Part shown: in pieces, positions 8,171 to 18,009 of the stretch
How the letters are laid out: each line of letters opens with the position of its first letter
Position numbering within the stretch: the first letter of the stretch is position 1
Assembly (NCBI GenBank): GCA_015232855.1
Contig: JADFYW010000018.1
Coordinates: forward strand, 1 to 49,305
Source of the DNA: Fibrobacteria bacterium
GTDB lineage: Bacteria; Fibrobacterota; Fibrobacteria; UBA11236; JADFYW01
Length of the DNA stretch: 49,305 nt
Direction of reading: 5' to 3'
Made by a program: the position numbers and the translations under genes
Notes under the pieces: model-generated
What the model saw: the letters and a program-made list of their open reading frames with translations, nothing else
Databases searched by the model: none
What the model was told of the DNA's origin: nothing

Positions 8171-9766
8171 ATGAGAGTTCAACAAAAACCTATCAACATT
8201 CATATGGCCTTTATAATACAACAATGTTTAGGTATAAAAAAATGCATCCTTTTGTTAATGGTGAGTATTGTAAACTTAAGTTTGCCTATATATGCAAAAC
8301 CATTATCTGAAGAACATACTGATTCAAATTTGCACCAATCATTCCCCCCCGCCCTTTCAATAGACAGTCTCCTACAGCCCTATACCGATTCACTTACTAA
8401 TAAGACCGCAGCGTATGTTCTTGATAAGGGTATTGAATCCATGGCTGCCCGGTCGTGGTTTACCGAACATGCCAAAGAAACCATTGATATTCAGTACTTT
8501 ATTTTTTCTGCTGATAATGTCGGGCTTATTGCGTGTGATTACCTTTTACAGGCAGCGGACCGCGGGGTAAAAATCCGGGTAATTGTTGATGACCTCCTGG
8601 TAGAAGCTGATGCAGAAGAATTACTGGCACTGGATGCCCATGAGAACCTGTCTATTAAAATCTATAACCCTGCTATTAATGTGGGAAAGAAGCTCCCGAA
8701 AAAAATATTCAATTTGATCGCTAATTTTCGGAAAGTGAACCAGCGGATGCATAATAAGGCGTTTATTGTTGACAACAAGTTTGTTATCACCGGTGGCCGT
8801 AATGTAGCCGATGAATACTTTGATTTAGATCATGAATACAATTTCAGGGATCGGGATGTTCTTCTCTTCGGTAAAGCAACTGGCCAGGTTAGTCGTTCCT
8901 TTAACGAATTTTGGAACGATTCACTTTGCCGCCCCGTTGCCTCCCTTGTTAAAAAGAAGGACACTGAAATTAAGCCTGAAAAAATCTATCAATGGCTCCG
9001 GCAGTATTCTTCTGATTCCGCAAATTTCTGGCCGCAAATAAAAAAACAATTAGCTGCTTTTCCAGGTCGATTTCAGGAAGATATGCATTCTGGTAAAATA
9101 CCCTGGCTGGATAGTGTTTCCTATATCTCTGACCAACCGGGAAAGAACCCGGGAGATAGCGGTCTCGGAGGGGGTGGTATAACCACAACTAAACTCATAG
9201 AACTTATTAACCAGGCACAGCATACTATACATATCCAAACTCCTTATCTGGTTACTACAGAGCTTGGACAGGAACTTTTCCACAAAGCAATAAAGAGGGG
9301 CGTGAAAATTAAAATACTCACGAACAGTCTGGCTTCCACAGACAATCTCGAAGCTTTTAGCGGATATAAACGTGGCAGAAAAAAATTATTAAAAACTGGT
9401 GTGGAACTTTATGAGGTTCGTCCCGATGCAGCTATGAAATACAAACTAATGGATAATGTTGTTCAAACCGAACTTAAACATACTGCAATCTATGCTTTAC
9501 ATGCAAAATCCATGGTTATTGACAATACTATTTCCGTAATAGGCACCTTCAATCTCGACCCACGAAGTGCCAACCTGAATACGGAGTGTATATCTGTAAT
9601 CCATTCACCCATAATTGCAGGTGAACTTGTCCAGACTATTGAAGAAGAATGTAAACCGGAGAATGCCTGGAAATACACTTCAAAATTTAACCCCGACAAA
9701 AAAGCAGGCTTTTTTAAACGGTTCCGGACCTGGTACCGCAGACTGGTTCCTAAAAAAATACTCTAA
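8171..9766 (+). CDS. Phospholipase D superfamily protein, cardiolipin synthase C-like
   Basis: Two HKD motifs are present: HNKAFIVDN (H194, K196, D201) and HAKSMVIDN (H444, K446, D451). Each is followed by the expected Gly/Asn context (ITGGRNVADEYFD; IGTFNLDPRS). The segment ETIDIQYFIFSADNVG before the first motif is typical of ClsC/YmdC-type enzymes, which make cardiolipin by phosphatidyl transfer. Length (531 aa) is a little above the roughly 470 aa usual for ClsC because of an N-terminal extension with one hydrophobic segment (about residues 24-42), a signal peptide or anchor. No start has a clear ribosome site; ATGs at 8171, 8204 and 8258 are all possible. A nuclease or phospholipase role cannot be excluded. 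Confidence 0.85.
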   Translation: MRVQQKPINIHMAFIIQQCLGIKKCILLLMVSIVNLSLPIYAKPLSEEHTDSNLHQSFPPALSIDSLLQPYTDSLTNKTAAYVLDKGIESMAARSWFTEHAKETIDIQYFIFSADNVGLIACDYLLQAADRGVKIRVIVDDLLVEADAEELLALDAHENLSIKIYNPAINVGKKLPKKIFNLIANFRKVNQRMHNKAFIVDNKFVITGGRNVADEYFDLDHEYNFRDRDVLLFGKATGQVSRSFNEFWNDSLCRPVASLVKKKDTEIKPEKIYQWLRQYSSDSANFWPQIKKQLAAFPGRFQEDMHSGKIPWLDSVSYISDQPGKNPGDSGLGGGGITTTKLIELINQAQHTIHIQTPYLVTTELGQELFHKAIKRGVKIKILTNSLASTDNLEAFSGYKRGRKKLLKTGVELYEVRPDAAMKYKLMDNVVQTELKHTAIYALHAKSMVIDNTISVIGTFNLDPRSANLNTECISVIHSPIIAGELVQTIEEECKPENAWKYTSKFNPDKKAGFFKRFRTWYRRLVPKKIL

Positions 9767-9943
9767 TAAGACATGTTAGCTAACCAAATCTTTATAACTA
9801 TTGAAACCTTATAAACTCAGTATATCTCCTATTTTCGAATCTAAAAAAGCTCTTATCTTTGCTTATTTGGCTTAAATCACACTTTTTTGCTAAAAATTAT
9901 TTTTTTTACGTTACGTAAATTTTATAATCTATTCCTAATCAAT

Positions 9944-10414
9944 ATGGAAACTCCCGCAATAACCTTCAAACTAAAAAACGCAGTTTTTAACCACTGCATT
10001 GAGATAATAACTCAAAAAATTAATGATGCCATAAAATCCATGGAAGATGCACAAGCGGCTGCTAACCTTGAAACCAAAAGTAGTGCTGGTGATAAATACG
10101 AAACCGGGCGGGCGATGATGCATCTTGAAAAAGAGAAACATGGATTCCAGTTACAAAATCATCAAAAAATTAAACAAGTATTATCAAATATTGATGTATC
10201 TCAGGAATACAATATTATCCAACCAGGTGCCCTTGTTGATACCAATCAGGGTCTGTATTTTGTTGGAGCCAGTATGGGCGAAATAACAGTCCAAAACAAC
10301 ACCTGCCTTACTCTCTCTTTGGGTTCGCCCTTAGGAAAGGTCATGCGAAACAAAGCACCTGGAGACGCCTTTGAATTTCGGGATAAGACGTTTGAAATAA
10401 CTGCAGTAATTTAA
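9944..10414 (+). CDS. GreA/GreB C-terminal-domain-like small protein (156 aa)
   Basis: The product resembles a family common in Bacteroidota that is often misnamed 3-oxoacyl-ACP synthase. An N-terminal helical hairpin holds the conserved stretch ETKSSAGDKYETGRAMMHLE (around residues 46-66). A C-terminal beta domain (LVDTNQGLYFVGASMG; SPLGKVMRNKAPGDAFEF) is similar in pattern to the GreA/GreB C-terminal domain. The family's role is not established, but binding to RNA polymerase is a reasonable guess from the fold. The start is ATG at 9944; an upstream TTG at 9887 would add a hydrophobic-basic stretch alien to the family. No ribosome site is obvious. It stands alone between a PLD gene and a repeat cluster. 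Confidence 0.8.
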   Translation: METPAITFKLKNAVFNHCIEIITQKINDAIKSMEDAQAAANLETKSSAGDKYETGRAMMHLEKEKHGFQLQNHQKIKQVLSNIDVSQEYNIIQPGALVDTNQGLYFVGASMGEITVQNNTCLTLSLGSPLGKVMRNKAPGDAFEFRDKTFEITAVI

Positions 10415-10448
10415 TTTCTTCTACACACACATTCTATTTATTTCCTTA

Positions 10449-10519
10449 GTCATTCCGGCTTGTCCGGAATCGAGAGCCTTTGATTGTTAAGCTTTTGATT
10501 CCGAACAAGTCGGAATTAC
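10449..10519. repeat. Two inverted copies of the dispersed palindromic repeat
   Basis: Copy 10449-10471 reads ATTCCGGCTTGTCCGGAAT, the reverse complement of the copy at 43-68. Copy 10497-10519 is in the opposite orientation with two substitutions. Together they could form a large cruciform. They sit between the convergent ends of the genes 9944-10414 and 10584-12227 and could end transcription from both. Confidence 0.7.
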
Positions 10520-10583
10520 TTGTGTTTGGGTGTATGTGACATCATCCTTTAAAGTACAATGAATCTAACCATGACAGTTTACA

Positions 10584-12227
10584 TCAGGGATTAAGAACAA
10601 TAAAAGGCTCTGTTATAATTACCTGATTATTCTGCATCAAGCGGATATAATAAATCCCTTCCGGGTAATCAGCATTATGGACAGAAATGTTTTTTCCATG
10701 AATATTGTTAACCTGCTTGATTAGTTTTCCCTTTGAATTATATATACCTAATTCAGTATTTCTGAATGAATTCTTTGTATATATACGTAAGACCTTATCG
10801 TGATAGTTATAGCGAATATGTAAGTTCTCACGTTGTACAGACTTTTTGAAGCTAGATACAATAGAGGTCGATTCTAAAAGATAAACCTGATTTTTGTACA
10901 ATGTAATATCAGTAATCCCTGAATCCAGATTTTCTACTTTTACATTTCCATTACTTTCATACGGAACCATTTCAACTAGTCGATAACCACTCTGAATGGT
11001 GTCCGAAAAAACAGCAGAATCATTATCAGTCCATAATATCGAGAATTCTTTTCCAATTATTTTTGAACCATAGGTGTAACCATAATTCCCTGCTTTGCCA
11101 TTAAAGAAACGATGCTTTCCTTTATACTGAGCAAAGGGGTGGTCTATACGAGAGGCTAATAATCGGTAACTGTAGTAGTTCTTTCGTATATAGTTTATTT
11201 CCGATGAAGGCTCACCGTTCAGACGACCATCTCCAATCAGACCCATTGAATTAAATATACTCCCGGTATCACCTGCAAATTTATACCATTCCATGAGATT
11301 GTTCCACATCAATACATCCAGCCCGTTGGCAAAATTCCAAACATATCGCCTTATTAGTGATGATGCCTGTTCTTCCTGGGTTTGGAATGGTTGGTTTGGG
11401 GGTTGATAACAATGAGTCCCGTTTTCGGTACTCCATATTTCCACCTGAGTATAACCATTATTATCCAGTATCTGGCGGTAAAGGGGAACTGCCGTCATTC
11501 GGTAATTTGTAGCCTTGCCCCAATGATGTACATCAATCATATCAAAACGAACCTGTTTTTCCCCAAGTTGTTTAATCACATTTACCAAAAAGGTATCTAT
11601 GGCCAAACCCGATGTAGGAGCAACCAGACAAATCTTTGCGGTGGAATCGACAGAATGAATAGCAGAATCGGCCATAGCCACAATCTGCGAGTACTGCTCT
11701 GATGTAAACCCGTCTTTAATGAGTTTAAACACTTCATTTCCAATTTGCCAGTGTTTGTGTTTAACAATAGTATTTACATCATCTACACCGTCTCCATTAT
11801 AACGCTCTACTATAGCTTGCAGATAATTTTTCCAGCCAAGCGGATTATTCAGGGGATTATGAGTGGTGCTGTTAAAGCCTATACATCCCAGCCAGGATAC
11901 CTCTGCAGGGCTGGCATAAATTCTGGTAATTACCGTATCCGGTTTTGTTGATACATTCCATTGATAGTTTCCATCAAAAGCAGGGTCAATAAGATCCCAG
12001 AGAAGCTGAGTATTTGAACGTGTCCAATGAGCACCAAGCTGTTCAAAATGCCCATCCACCCAATCGAGATAATCTGTTGTGGTCATTCCTGCTTCAGTCA
12101 TAAAAAACTGATATTCTATGGCATACGCACCAAAAATTCCAAACCGGGAACTGTCTGCAGTGCCGGCATATAGTGAAAATGACAGCATGCATAAGAGGAT
12201 TATTTGTTTCAAAATGGTTTTATTCAT
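10584..12227 (-). CDS. Secreted clan GH-A glycoside hydrolase with T9SS sorting domain
   Basis: A signal peptide (MNKTILKQIILLCMLSFSLYA) precedes a (beta/alpha)8-type catalytic region. HWQIGNE carries the likely acid/base Glu165 and IWSTENG the likely nucleophile Glu268, the Asn-Glu plus strand-7 Glu pattern of clan GH-A. The family is uncertain; GH39- or GH5-like are possible. A beta-sandwich follows. The last 80 residues form a type A sorting domain (LGIYNSKGKLIKQ, then PEGIYYIRLMQNNQ). ATG at 12227 is chosen because it begins the signal peptide; the frame extends upstream to 12293. The substrate is probably a plant or algal polysaccharide, inferred from neighbouring GH2, GH120 and esterase genes. 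Confidence 0.8.
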   Translation of the reverse strand: MNKTILKQIILLCMLSFSLYAGTADSSRFGIFGAYAIEYQFFMTEAGMTTTDYLDWVDGHFEQLGAHWTRSNTQLLWDLIDPAFDGNYQWNVSTKPDTVITRIYASPAEVSWLGCIGFNSTTHNPLNNPLGWKNYLQAIVERYNGDGVDDVNTIVKHKHWQIGNEVFKLIKDGFTSEQYSQIVAMADSAIHSVDSTAKICLVAPTSGLAIDTFLVNVIKQLGEKQVRFDMIDVHHWGKATNYRMTAVPLYRQILDNNGYTQVEIWSTENGTHCYQPPNQPFQTQEEQASSLIRRYVWNFANGLDVLMWNNLMEWYKFAGDTGSIFNSMGLIGDGRLNGEPSSEINYIRKNYYSYRLLASRIDHPFAQYKGKHRFFNGKAGNYGYTYGSKIIGKEFSILWTDNDSAVFSDTIQSGYRLVEMVPYESNGNVKVENLDSGITDITLYKNQVYLLESTSIVSSFKKSVQRENLHIRYNYHDKVLRIYTKNSFRNTELGIYNSKGKLIKQVNNIHGKNISVHNADYPEGIYYIRLMQNNQVIITEPFIVLNP

Positions 12228-12293
12228 AATTTTACCAGTTATTAAAATTTCACTTAAATCTAACTCGTATCTGTTCAAAATAGCCGTTTTCAA

Positions 12294-12383
12294 TTAGCCA
12301 CCGAGGTCACTGAGAACACAGAGGGGGAAATTTGAAAAAATTTCGAAACTTTTCTCTGTGTTCTCTGTGTCCTCGGTGGCTAA
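12294..12383. repeat. Large near-perfect inverted repeat (30-bp arms)
   Basis: The left arm is TTAGCCACCGAGG, five mostly matched bases, then GAGAACACAGAG (12294-12323). The right arm is the reverse complement (12354-12383), with 28 of 30 positions pairing. The 30-base spacer itself contains GAAATTT/AAATTTC. Weaker symmetry extends outward (TCTGTTCA near 12271, TGAACAGA near 12396). It lies between two divergent genes. The CTCTGTGTTCTCTGTG-type wording resembles intergenic repeats seen in many bacterial genomes. Confidence 0.85.
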
Positions 12384-12568
12384 TAACATCGATTCTGAAC
12401 AGAAACTATCCAGGCACTTATAACACAATATAACTTTTTCAGATTCACATTACTTATCCTCTTTTTCACTCTCATGATTTTCTATATTTGGAGATAATCC
12501 CGATAATGAGACAGAACTGGTTCTATTTATAGAATAGCATTACAACCACAAATGGAGACAAACCAACA

Positions 12569-14152
12569 ATGACCATTACATATATTCACCAGGTACGCAC
12601 ATCCTTGTATTTCATCTCTTTCATTTGCTTAACTTGTCTACCCTCGTTGGGTGCTCCGGTACTGAATGATACGGTCTACCATATTTTATCAACCGGTCAA
12701 AGTCTTTCTGTGGGTTACGGCGGTGCTCCCGCACTCAGTCTTACACAACCTTTTAATAACCTGATGCTCTCAAGATCATTAGAACTTGTTCCCCTTATCG
12801 AGGGTACAAATAATAACAATGGAGTTCCAGCTTCAACCCTTGCCTGGCCCTACGGTCCCACAGTAGAGACTCACCTTTCTTCATTGGGAAATTCCCTGCA
12901 CACGCTCAATACCTCCTTCCAGTACATTGTTACCGGTCACGGCATTGGCGGACTGGGTTATCAGGACATCAAAAAAGGTACCGACTGGTACAACCTGGGA
13001 ATGAGCCAGGTCAATAGTGCAATGCAGGCTGTCAGGACAGCAGGGAGTACATACCTTGTCGAGGGCATTTCTCTTATTCATGGAGAAACAGATCACTTTG
13101 AAAAATCCACCAGCTATTTACAAAACATCATACAGTTTCAACAAGACTATGAAACCGATATCAAATCCCACACTGGTCAAATTCAGAACGTCCCCATGTT
13201 TATCTGCCAGATGAGCTCCCAATCCATTTTTGAAAACAACTGGGCTGTGTCTCGCATTCCTTATGACCAACTAAAAGCAGCGGAAGAGAATCCCAATTTC
13301 TACTTGGTTACACCAAAATATTTCTTTGCTTATTCCGATGGCCTGCATCTCACCAACCATGGTTATCGCTTGTTAGGAGAATATTACGCCAAAGCGATGC
13401 ACCGGGTATTGCGCGAAAAAAAGGAATGGAAGCCCCTCATGCCTATCTCAGTTATTCAACATGCAGATAGCATTGTACTCGAACTCAATCCTGTGGGATC
13501 TTTAGTTTTCGACAATGTGTATCAGGCAGGGACTCTGCCTATGCGCCCTTTCAAAGGCTTTGAGTATTTCGATTCCAGCCAGAGTACCGATATTAAATCA
13601 GTCGCGATCAAAGGTAAGTATATCATAATAACCCTGACCAAAGCACCTGAGGCAAACAACAAGCGACTTCGCTATGCCTATTCTGCTTATGACTTTGTAG
13701 ATGCCGCCACCGACAATGCTGCACGTGGTAATGTTCACGATAGCGACAGCCTTAAAGGATACTACACCCAAAAGCCATTGTACAACTGGCTGGTACACTT
13801 TGATAAGCCATTGGCAGAAAGTCCCATTGTATGGGGCTGCACAGATTCAGCGTTCCAGGGTTACTCATCCCAGGCCACCCTAAGCGACTCAACCTTATGT
13901 GGTGAAATTATTACCGGGTCAATCCCACATCAGTCTACTCAACCAGAAGTAAGCTCTGCTTCCCAGGGGCTACTCTATATGTATAGAGAAGAACCATTCG
14001 AGATAAGCATATATGACTTAAAGGGTAATCTCCATTTTAATGCATCAGGAAAAACCAAAACCACTTACAACCTTCGCTCTCTACCTTCAGGTATATACTT
14101 CCTGAAAACAAAGTCTGGTGGTATTTCCAGTACCCAGAAACTGTTTTTATAA
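12569..14152 (+). CDS. Secreted SGNH-type carbohydrate esterase with sorting domain
   Basis: A signal peptide (to about residue 29) is followed by an SGNH-hydrolase region. Block I is GQSLSVG with Ser45 as nucleophile, a Gly-rich block II lies around GHGIGGLGY, HGETD is at 171-175, and the Asp-His pair is in DGLHLTNHG (Asp257, His260). The HGETD motif and the GQS block recall sialate O-acetylesterase-like and acetyl xylan esterase families, so removal of acetyl groups from polysaccharide is likely. A beta-rich region (about 290-440) and a C-terminal sorting domain (ISIYDLKGN, then PSGIYFLKTKSGG) follow. A GGAG lies 13 bases before ATG 12569. The gene ends only 4 bases from the convergent GH2 gene. 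Confidence 0.8.
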   Translation: MTITYIHQVRTSLYFISFICLTCLPSLGAPVLNDTVYHILSTGQSLSVGYGGAPALSLTQPFNNLMLSRSLELVPLIEGTNNNNGVPASTLAWPYGPTVETHLSSLGNSLHTLNTSFQYIVTGHGIGGLGYQDIKKGTDWYNLGMSQVNSAMQAVRTAGSTYLVEGISLIHGETDHFEKSTSYLQNIIQFQQDYETDIKSHTGQIQNVPMFICQMSSQSIFENNWAVSRIPYDQLKAAEENPNFYLVTPKYFFAYSDGLHLTNHGYRLLGEYYAKAMHRVLREKKEWKPLMPISVIQHADSIVLELNPVGSLVFDNVYQAGTLPMRPFKGFEYFDSSQSTDIKSVAIKGKYIIITLTKAPEANNKRLRYAYSAYDFVDAATDNAARGNVHDSDSLKGYYTQKPLYNWLVHFDKPLAESPIVWGCTDSAFQGYSSQATLSDSTLCGEIITGSIPHQSTQPEVSSASQGLLYMYREEPFEISIYDLKGNLHFNASGKTKTTYNLRSLPSGIYFLKTKSGGISSTQKLFL

Positions 14153-14156
14153 CAAG

Positions 14157-17100
14157 TCATTTTTTGGTTACCCAGAACTTTCCTTGATATGATTGACCTA
14201 CCGTTTTTAAGCTAAATATATATAGACCTGTACTATGTAATTTCCCTGCAAGAGAAATAGTATGCCAACCCGAAACTTCTGTTGGTATTGTCTCCAGATA
14301 GAGCTTCTTTCCAGATAGCGAATACACACTAAACTGTACATTTTCAGGACGAGAAATGAAATACTGTATTACGCCTCCATCAATAGACGAAATATACTTC
14401 CCTGATAAAAGTAAGCTTTTACTATGTCTTTGAACAATAGACCTGGGTTCTACAGATAGTATCTCGCTTGAATCAATAACTGTTAAGCGCATTTTAACAG
14501 TCCCCTTATATCCTGCACTAAGGGAAATATTACCGGTATAATTGCCCCATCCGATATTAGGGTAACTCCACTGGTCATTTACAATCAGTTTCACCGGCCA
14601 GTTATCTTTGGCATCATTTGCTGTTGTTGAAAACCCGTCAATCACAATATAACTGTCAGAAGCAGCTGCGTTCTTTTTGCCACTTATCACAATTTTTATC
14701 GTATGAGATGCATCTGTTAAATCCTGTTTACTAAACAAAATCTGCTGATACATCTTTCCTGAGCCATTATAACAGTCAACATTTCCATTAACCAGATTGT
14801 TGTCGATATAGACTTCTGCAATACCCTGGTTTTTATTTTTAGAGCCATACCAGCTAATAGAAGAGCCTGTAAACGCATACTCCACAGATGCAGCAGTTTC
14901 GTTACTGTAGTGCTCCGTACCATTCAGGTCACCGGCATCCGTATGCGCACTCCAGTTACCAGAGTACTTCACTCCAGTATTGCCATCATCGATAATACCG
15001 TCAACCGTACCTGAAAATTTCTCAGCCCTTACAGCCTGAGTTCCATTAGACTCCACCCGAACGGCTTCTGATGAACCAGATTCATAGGCATAAGCATAAT
15101 AGATGTAGCCTTTGGTACTTCTGAAATCATTGGTTCCATTCTGTCCGCCTGTTTTATCCAGAAAGAAGTCAATCATATCATCTTTATAGGGCCAAACAGG
15201 TGCCTCACCATAAGCCTGACTTATCCCACCTCTCATCTTATCAGCCGTTCCCATATTACGTCCGATATGCGTACCGGGATAACTTGACCATAAACCTTTA
15301 CGTTTCCAGGAAAGGCGATTCATTTTACCATACAACACATAAGCAATACCAAATTCCGTAGTATTAGCAGGAAACGAATTGATAGTATAATTTGTAGTAA
15401 TTAAACCTGCAGCATCAATCCGTACTTCAAAACTGCAACTATAAGAAGTATAACTCCCCGCAATACTGATTACCGCTTCATTACCTGCAGTAGTGGCATT
15501 AATACTCCCCAATCTCCAGGTACCAGTATTAAGAGATGAAATATCCAGATCCTTCCCTTTATATAAATGATGTAAATAGGGCCCGCCGGAAATTATATTT
15601 TGTGACTTATATACTCCCTGGCTGATAAGTCCCGTTGTTTTACTAAAAGTAACGGTAAAATCATCCCCTGTTACCGTTATAGCCTCAGCAGTTTCATTTA
15701 TCGAAGGCGCTGGCCCCTGCACTGCCGGAAAATCCATATTTACATCACCTATAGGAAGCTTAAACTCATCTACCATTATGTTTTGGGAGTCAAAAAACTG
15801 CAGCCCGACCACATCGTTTTCCTGGTAAGTTCCCACGGGTATTTCTAAAAGACCCTCTTTATGGGGTGCAACATCGGGACCTGTTAATTCGCCCTTGGCC
15901 GCCCGTGAACCTGAGAGTGACCATACAACCTTTACTTCGTCTAAATTAGTGTGGTCAAACCAGTTTTTAATGGGCATAGACACACTACTTCCGTTCCCGG
16001 GATAGGCCAACGCCTTATTTTCAATACGAATGGGAGAATAAGCTTTTTTAGTGTGCCAATATTCTGGTTTAGGTCTGCGCCAGACATCAAAAATGCCCCA
16101 GGGACCATAACCAACAGCATTACCACCCGGAAGATAAAATATCTCGTCAATGGTGCCCCAGATAGCTCCACCCAGGCTTCCACTTGTGGTAAACATATTC
16201 TCCCAGAATTTCTTAATACTTTCACCCCAATAGTTATGAACATTGGGGTCCCTGTTAAGGTCTGGCAGATTATAACAGGATACATGGGCATATTCATCAT
16301 GCAACATAGGCATATTATCCTTTCCCAGATCAACGTTATATTCAAAATAATGTTGACTATAAATATCATACCCACTTACCGGCGCAACCTTCTGCCTGTC
16401 CGGAAAACTGAAAATAACCGGTCTTGTAGGATCTTCGGCATTTAAATAATCTCTTTCTTTCTGAAAATTTTTACCCCAGTAACTTTCATTCCCTAGTGAC
16501 CAGATAACAACACTAGGATGGCTTCGGTGACTCTCTACCATTTCTCCCAACTGGGTAAGAAACATGCCTGTTTTACTCAGATCATCATAATAACTGGGAC
16601 CAGGATGAAGTGGGCCTACCCAACAAACAGCAGTTTCGTCTTCAACATATATTCCATATTTATCGCACAAATCCAAAAGCCTGTCTGTTGGGGGATAATG
16701 TGAAGTGCGGATAAGATTTACATTGGCCTGTTTATAGAGTATCACATCTGTCTCGGTTAAATCATCCAGACTGACTCGACCAAGTGTTGGATGTATACTG
16801 TGCATATTTCCACCACGCAGTTTAACTTCTTTTCCGTTCACCAGCATTTTATTGCCATCAATTTTAATTTCTCTAAATCCAAAAGGAAGGTGTTCAGTTT
16901 GGCCATTTACTTGTGCGGTTAAGGTGTACAACATTGGATGTTCCGCATCCCATTTCAGGGGATTTGAGACGGCAATTTCGATGGTATCTTCAGGAGTTGC
17001 TTTTGTTAAAGAAATTGTAGAAGGAGTAATAGATACCGGAGCACCTGCCGGATCCGATAATTGTAATTGAATAGTTGCATTATCCCCATTCGAAAAATCT

Positions 17101-17744
17101 ATCCCTGCCATTACTTTGAGGACTGCATCCTGATAACTGTTATCAAAATCGGTTTCTACATGTAGGCGAGTTAGGTGGTTTTTGGGCAAGGCGTAGAGAG
17201 TCACATTTCTTAAAATTCCACCAATAAGGTGTTTTGCATAATGAGAAGCGGTAGATAAATCGTCAGAGAGGTCTTTTACCCCAACCGTAATCATTGCCTT
17301 TTCTCCTGGCTTTACCTGAGAAGTAATTTCACATTGCCAGGAGGTAAACCCACCATAATGATTTTCGATGTGTGTACCATTTACCCATACCCGTGCATAG
17401 GAATACACCCCGTCAAACCGAAGGAACACTTTCTTATCTGCAAAATCTGCAGGAATTTGAATTTCTTTTTTATAGGGAAATTCCATATTTTGCTGTATGG
17501 CAAAGCCCTGCATGGCAAGCTCTCCCGGAACAACAACATCACTCCAGGAAGAGGGATCCACCGTATTTTCCCAGAAATTTCCCGTCGGACTTAATGTAAA
17601 TTTCCAGGTACCATTAAGCGAAACAATAGGATTTGCAACACCTGAAACAGACTCCGGTACAGGAAGTACCACTGGTCTTTCCCATACTGCATTTGCAAAA
17701 ACCGTGCAAACAGTAATCATGAATACTGTAAAAAACTTTAGCAT
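14157..17744 (-). CDS. Secreted GH2 family hydrolase (beta-galactosidase-like) with sorting domain
   Basis: Residues 1-19 form a signal peptide. The GH2 order is complete: a jelly-roll domain (about 40-190, with DGVYSYARVWVNG), an Ig-like domain (195-292, ending FGFREI), and a TIM barrel from GNKMLVNGKEVKLRGGN. Acid/base Glu420 is in VIWSLGNES and nucleophile Glu484 in MLHDEYAH, the LacZ-type pattern. A LacZ-like beta-sandwich region follows. A module around 905-1040 (GTVDGIIDDGN, WSAHTDAGDLNG) resembles carbohydrate-binding beta-sandwich modules, and the C-terminus is a sorting domain (FSVYSLSGKKLY, LHSTGLYIFSLK). At 1195 aa it is larger than typical GH2 enzymes because of these additions. 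ATG 17744 begins the signal peptide and follows GGGAG; the upstream ATG at 17786 lacks a ribosome site. Specificity could be galactosidase or another GH2 activity. Confidence 0.88.
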   Translation of the reverse strand: MLKFFTVFMITVCTVFANAVWERPVVLPVPESVSGVANPIVSLNGTWKFTLSPTGNFWENTVDPSSWSDVVVPGELAMQGFAIQQNMEFPYKKEIQIPADFADKKVFLRFDGVYSYARVWVNGTHIENHYGGFTSWQCEITSQVKPGEKAMITVGVKDLSDDLSTASHYAKHLIGGILRNVTLYALPKNHLTRLHVETDFDNSYQDAVLKVMAGIDFSNGDNATIQLQLSDPAGAPVSITPSTISLTKATPEDTIEIAVSNPLKWDAEHPMLYTLTAQVNGQTEHLPFGFREIKIDGNKMLVNGKEVKLRGGNMHSIHPTLGRVSLDDLTETDVILYKQANVNLIRTSHYPPTDRLLDLCDKYGIYVEDETAVCWVGPLHPGPSYYDDLSKTGMFLTQLGEMVESHRSHPSVVIWSLGNESYWGKNFQKERDYLNAEDPTRPVIFSFPDRQKVAPVSGYDIYSQHYFEYNVDLGKDNMPMLHDEYAHVSCYNLPDLNRDPNVHNYWGESIKKFWENMFTTSGSLGGAIWGTIDEIFYLPGGNAVGYGPWGIFDVWRRPKPEYWHTKKAYSPIRIENKALAYPGNGSSVSMPIKNWFDHTNLDEVKVVWSLSGSRAAKGELTGPDVAPHKEGLLEIPVGTYQENDVVGLQFFDSQNIMVDEFKLPIGDVNMDFPAVQGPAPSINETAEAITVTGDDFTVTFSKTTGLISQGVYKSQNIISGGPYLHHLYKGKDLDISSLNTGTWRLGSINATTAGNEAVISIAGSYTSYSCSFEVRIDAAGLITTNYTINSFPANTTEFGIAYVLYGKMNRLSWKRKGLWSSYPGTHIGRNMGTADKMRGGISQAYGEAPVWPYKDDMIDFFLDKTGGQNGTNDFRSTKGYIYYAYAYESGSSEAVRVESNGTQAVRAEKFSGTVDGIIDDGNTGVKYSGNWSAHTDAGDLNGTEHYSNETAASVEYAFTGSSISWYGSKNKNQGIAEVYIDNNLVNGNVDCYNGSGKMYQQILFSKQDLTDASHTIKIVISGKKNAAASDSYIVIDGFSTTANDAKDNWPVKLIVNDQWSYPNIGWGNYTGNISLSAGYKGTVKMRLTVIDSSEILSVEPRSIVQRHSKSLLLSGKYISSIDGGVIQYFISRPENVQFSVYSLSGKKLYLETIPTEVSGWHTISLAGKLHSTGLYIFSLKTVGQSYQGKFWVTKK

Positions 17745-17817
17745 ATTTCTGATATCTCCCGAAACCAAGCATATCACTGTGTTCATCGTTTCAATAAAAT
17801 TAACATGATAATTTTAT

Positions 17818-17970
17818 CGTCAGTTCGAGTAGATCCGCTGGAAGCGGAGCATATCGAGAACACAACATAGCGGCCTGATTTTAAACAAGTATGCAACTAT
17901 ATTGACTTTCCGATACAACCCTCACGGCTTCGCAAAGCTATGCCGGTGCAGGTCGGGTTTCGAACTGACG
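17818..17970. repeat. MITE-like element bounded by 11-bp inverted repeats
   Basis: CGTCAGTTCGA (17818-17828) and its perfect reverse complement TCGAACTGACG (17960-17970) bound about 150 bp. A small hairpin (TCCGC TGGAA GCGGA) and a TCGAGAAC half-site lie inside. No coding frame is present. It lies upstream of the GH2 gene and downstream of the gene at 18010-20802. Confidence 0.55.
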
Positions 17971-18009
17971 ATTGTTAGTTCTTCATTCATTTTAAGCATC
18001 ATAACCAAT

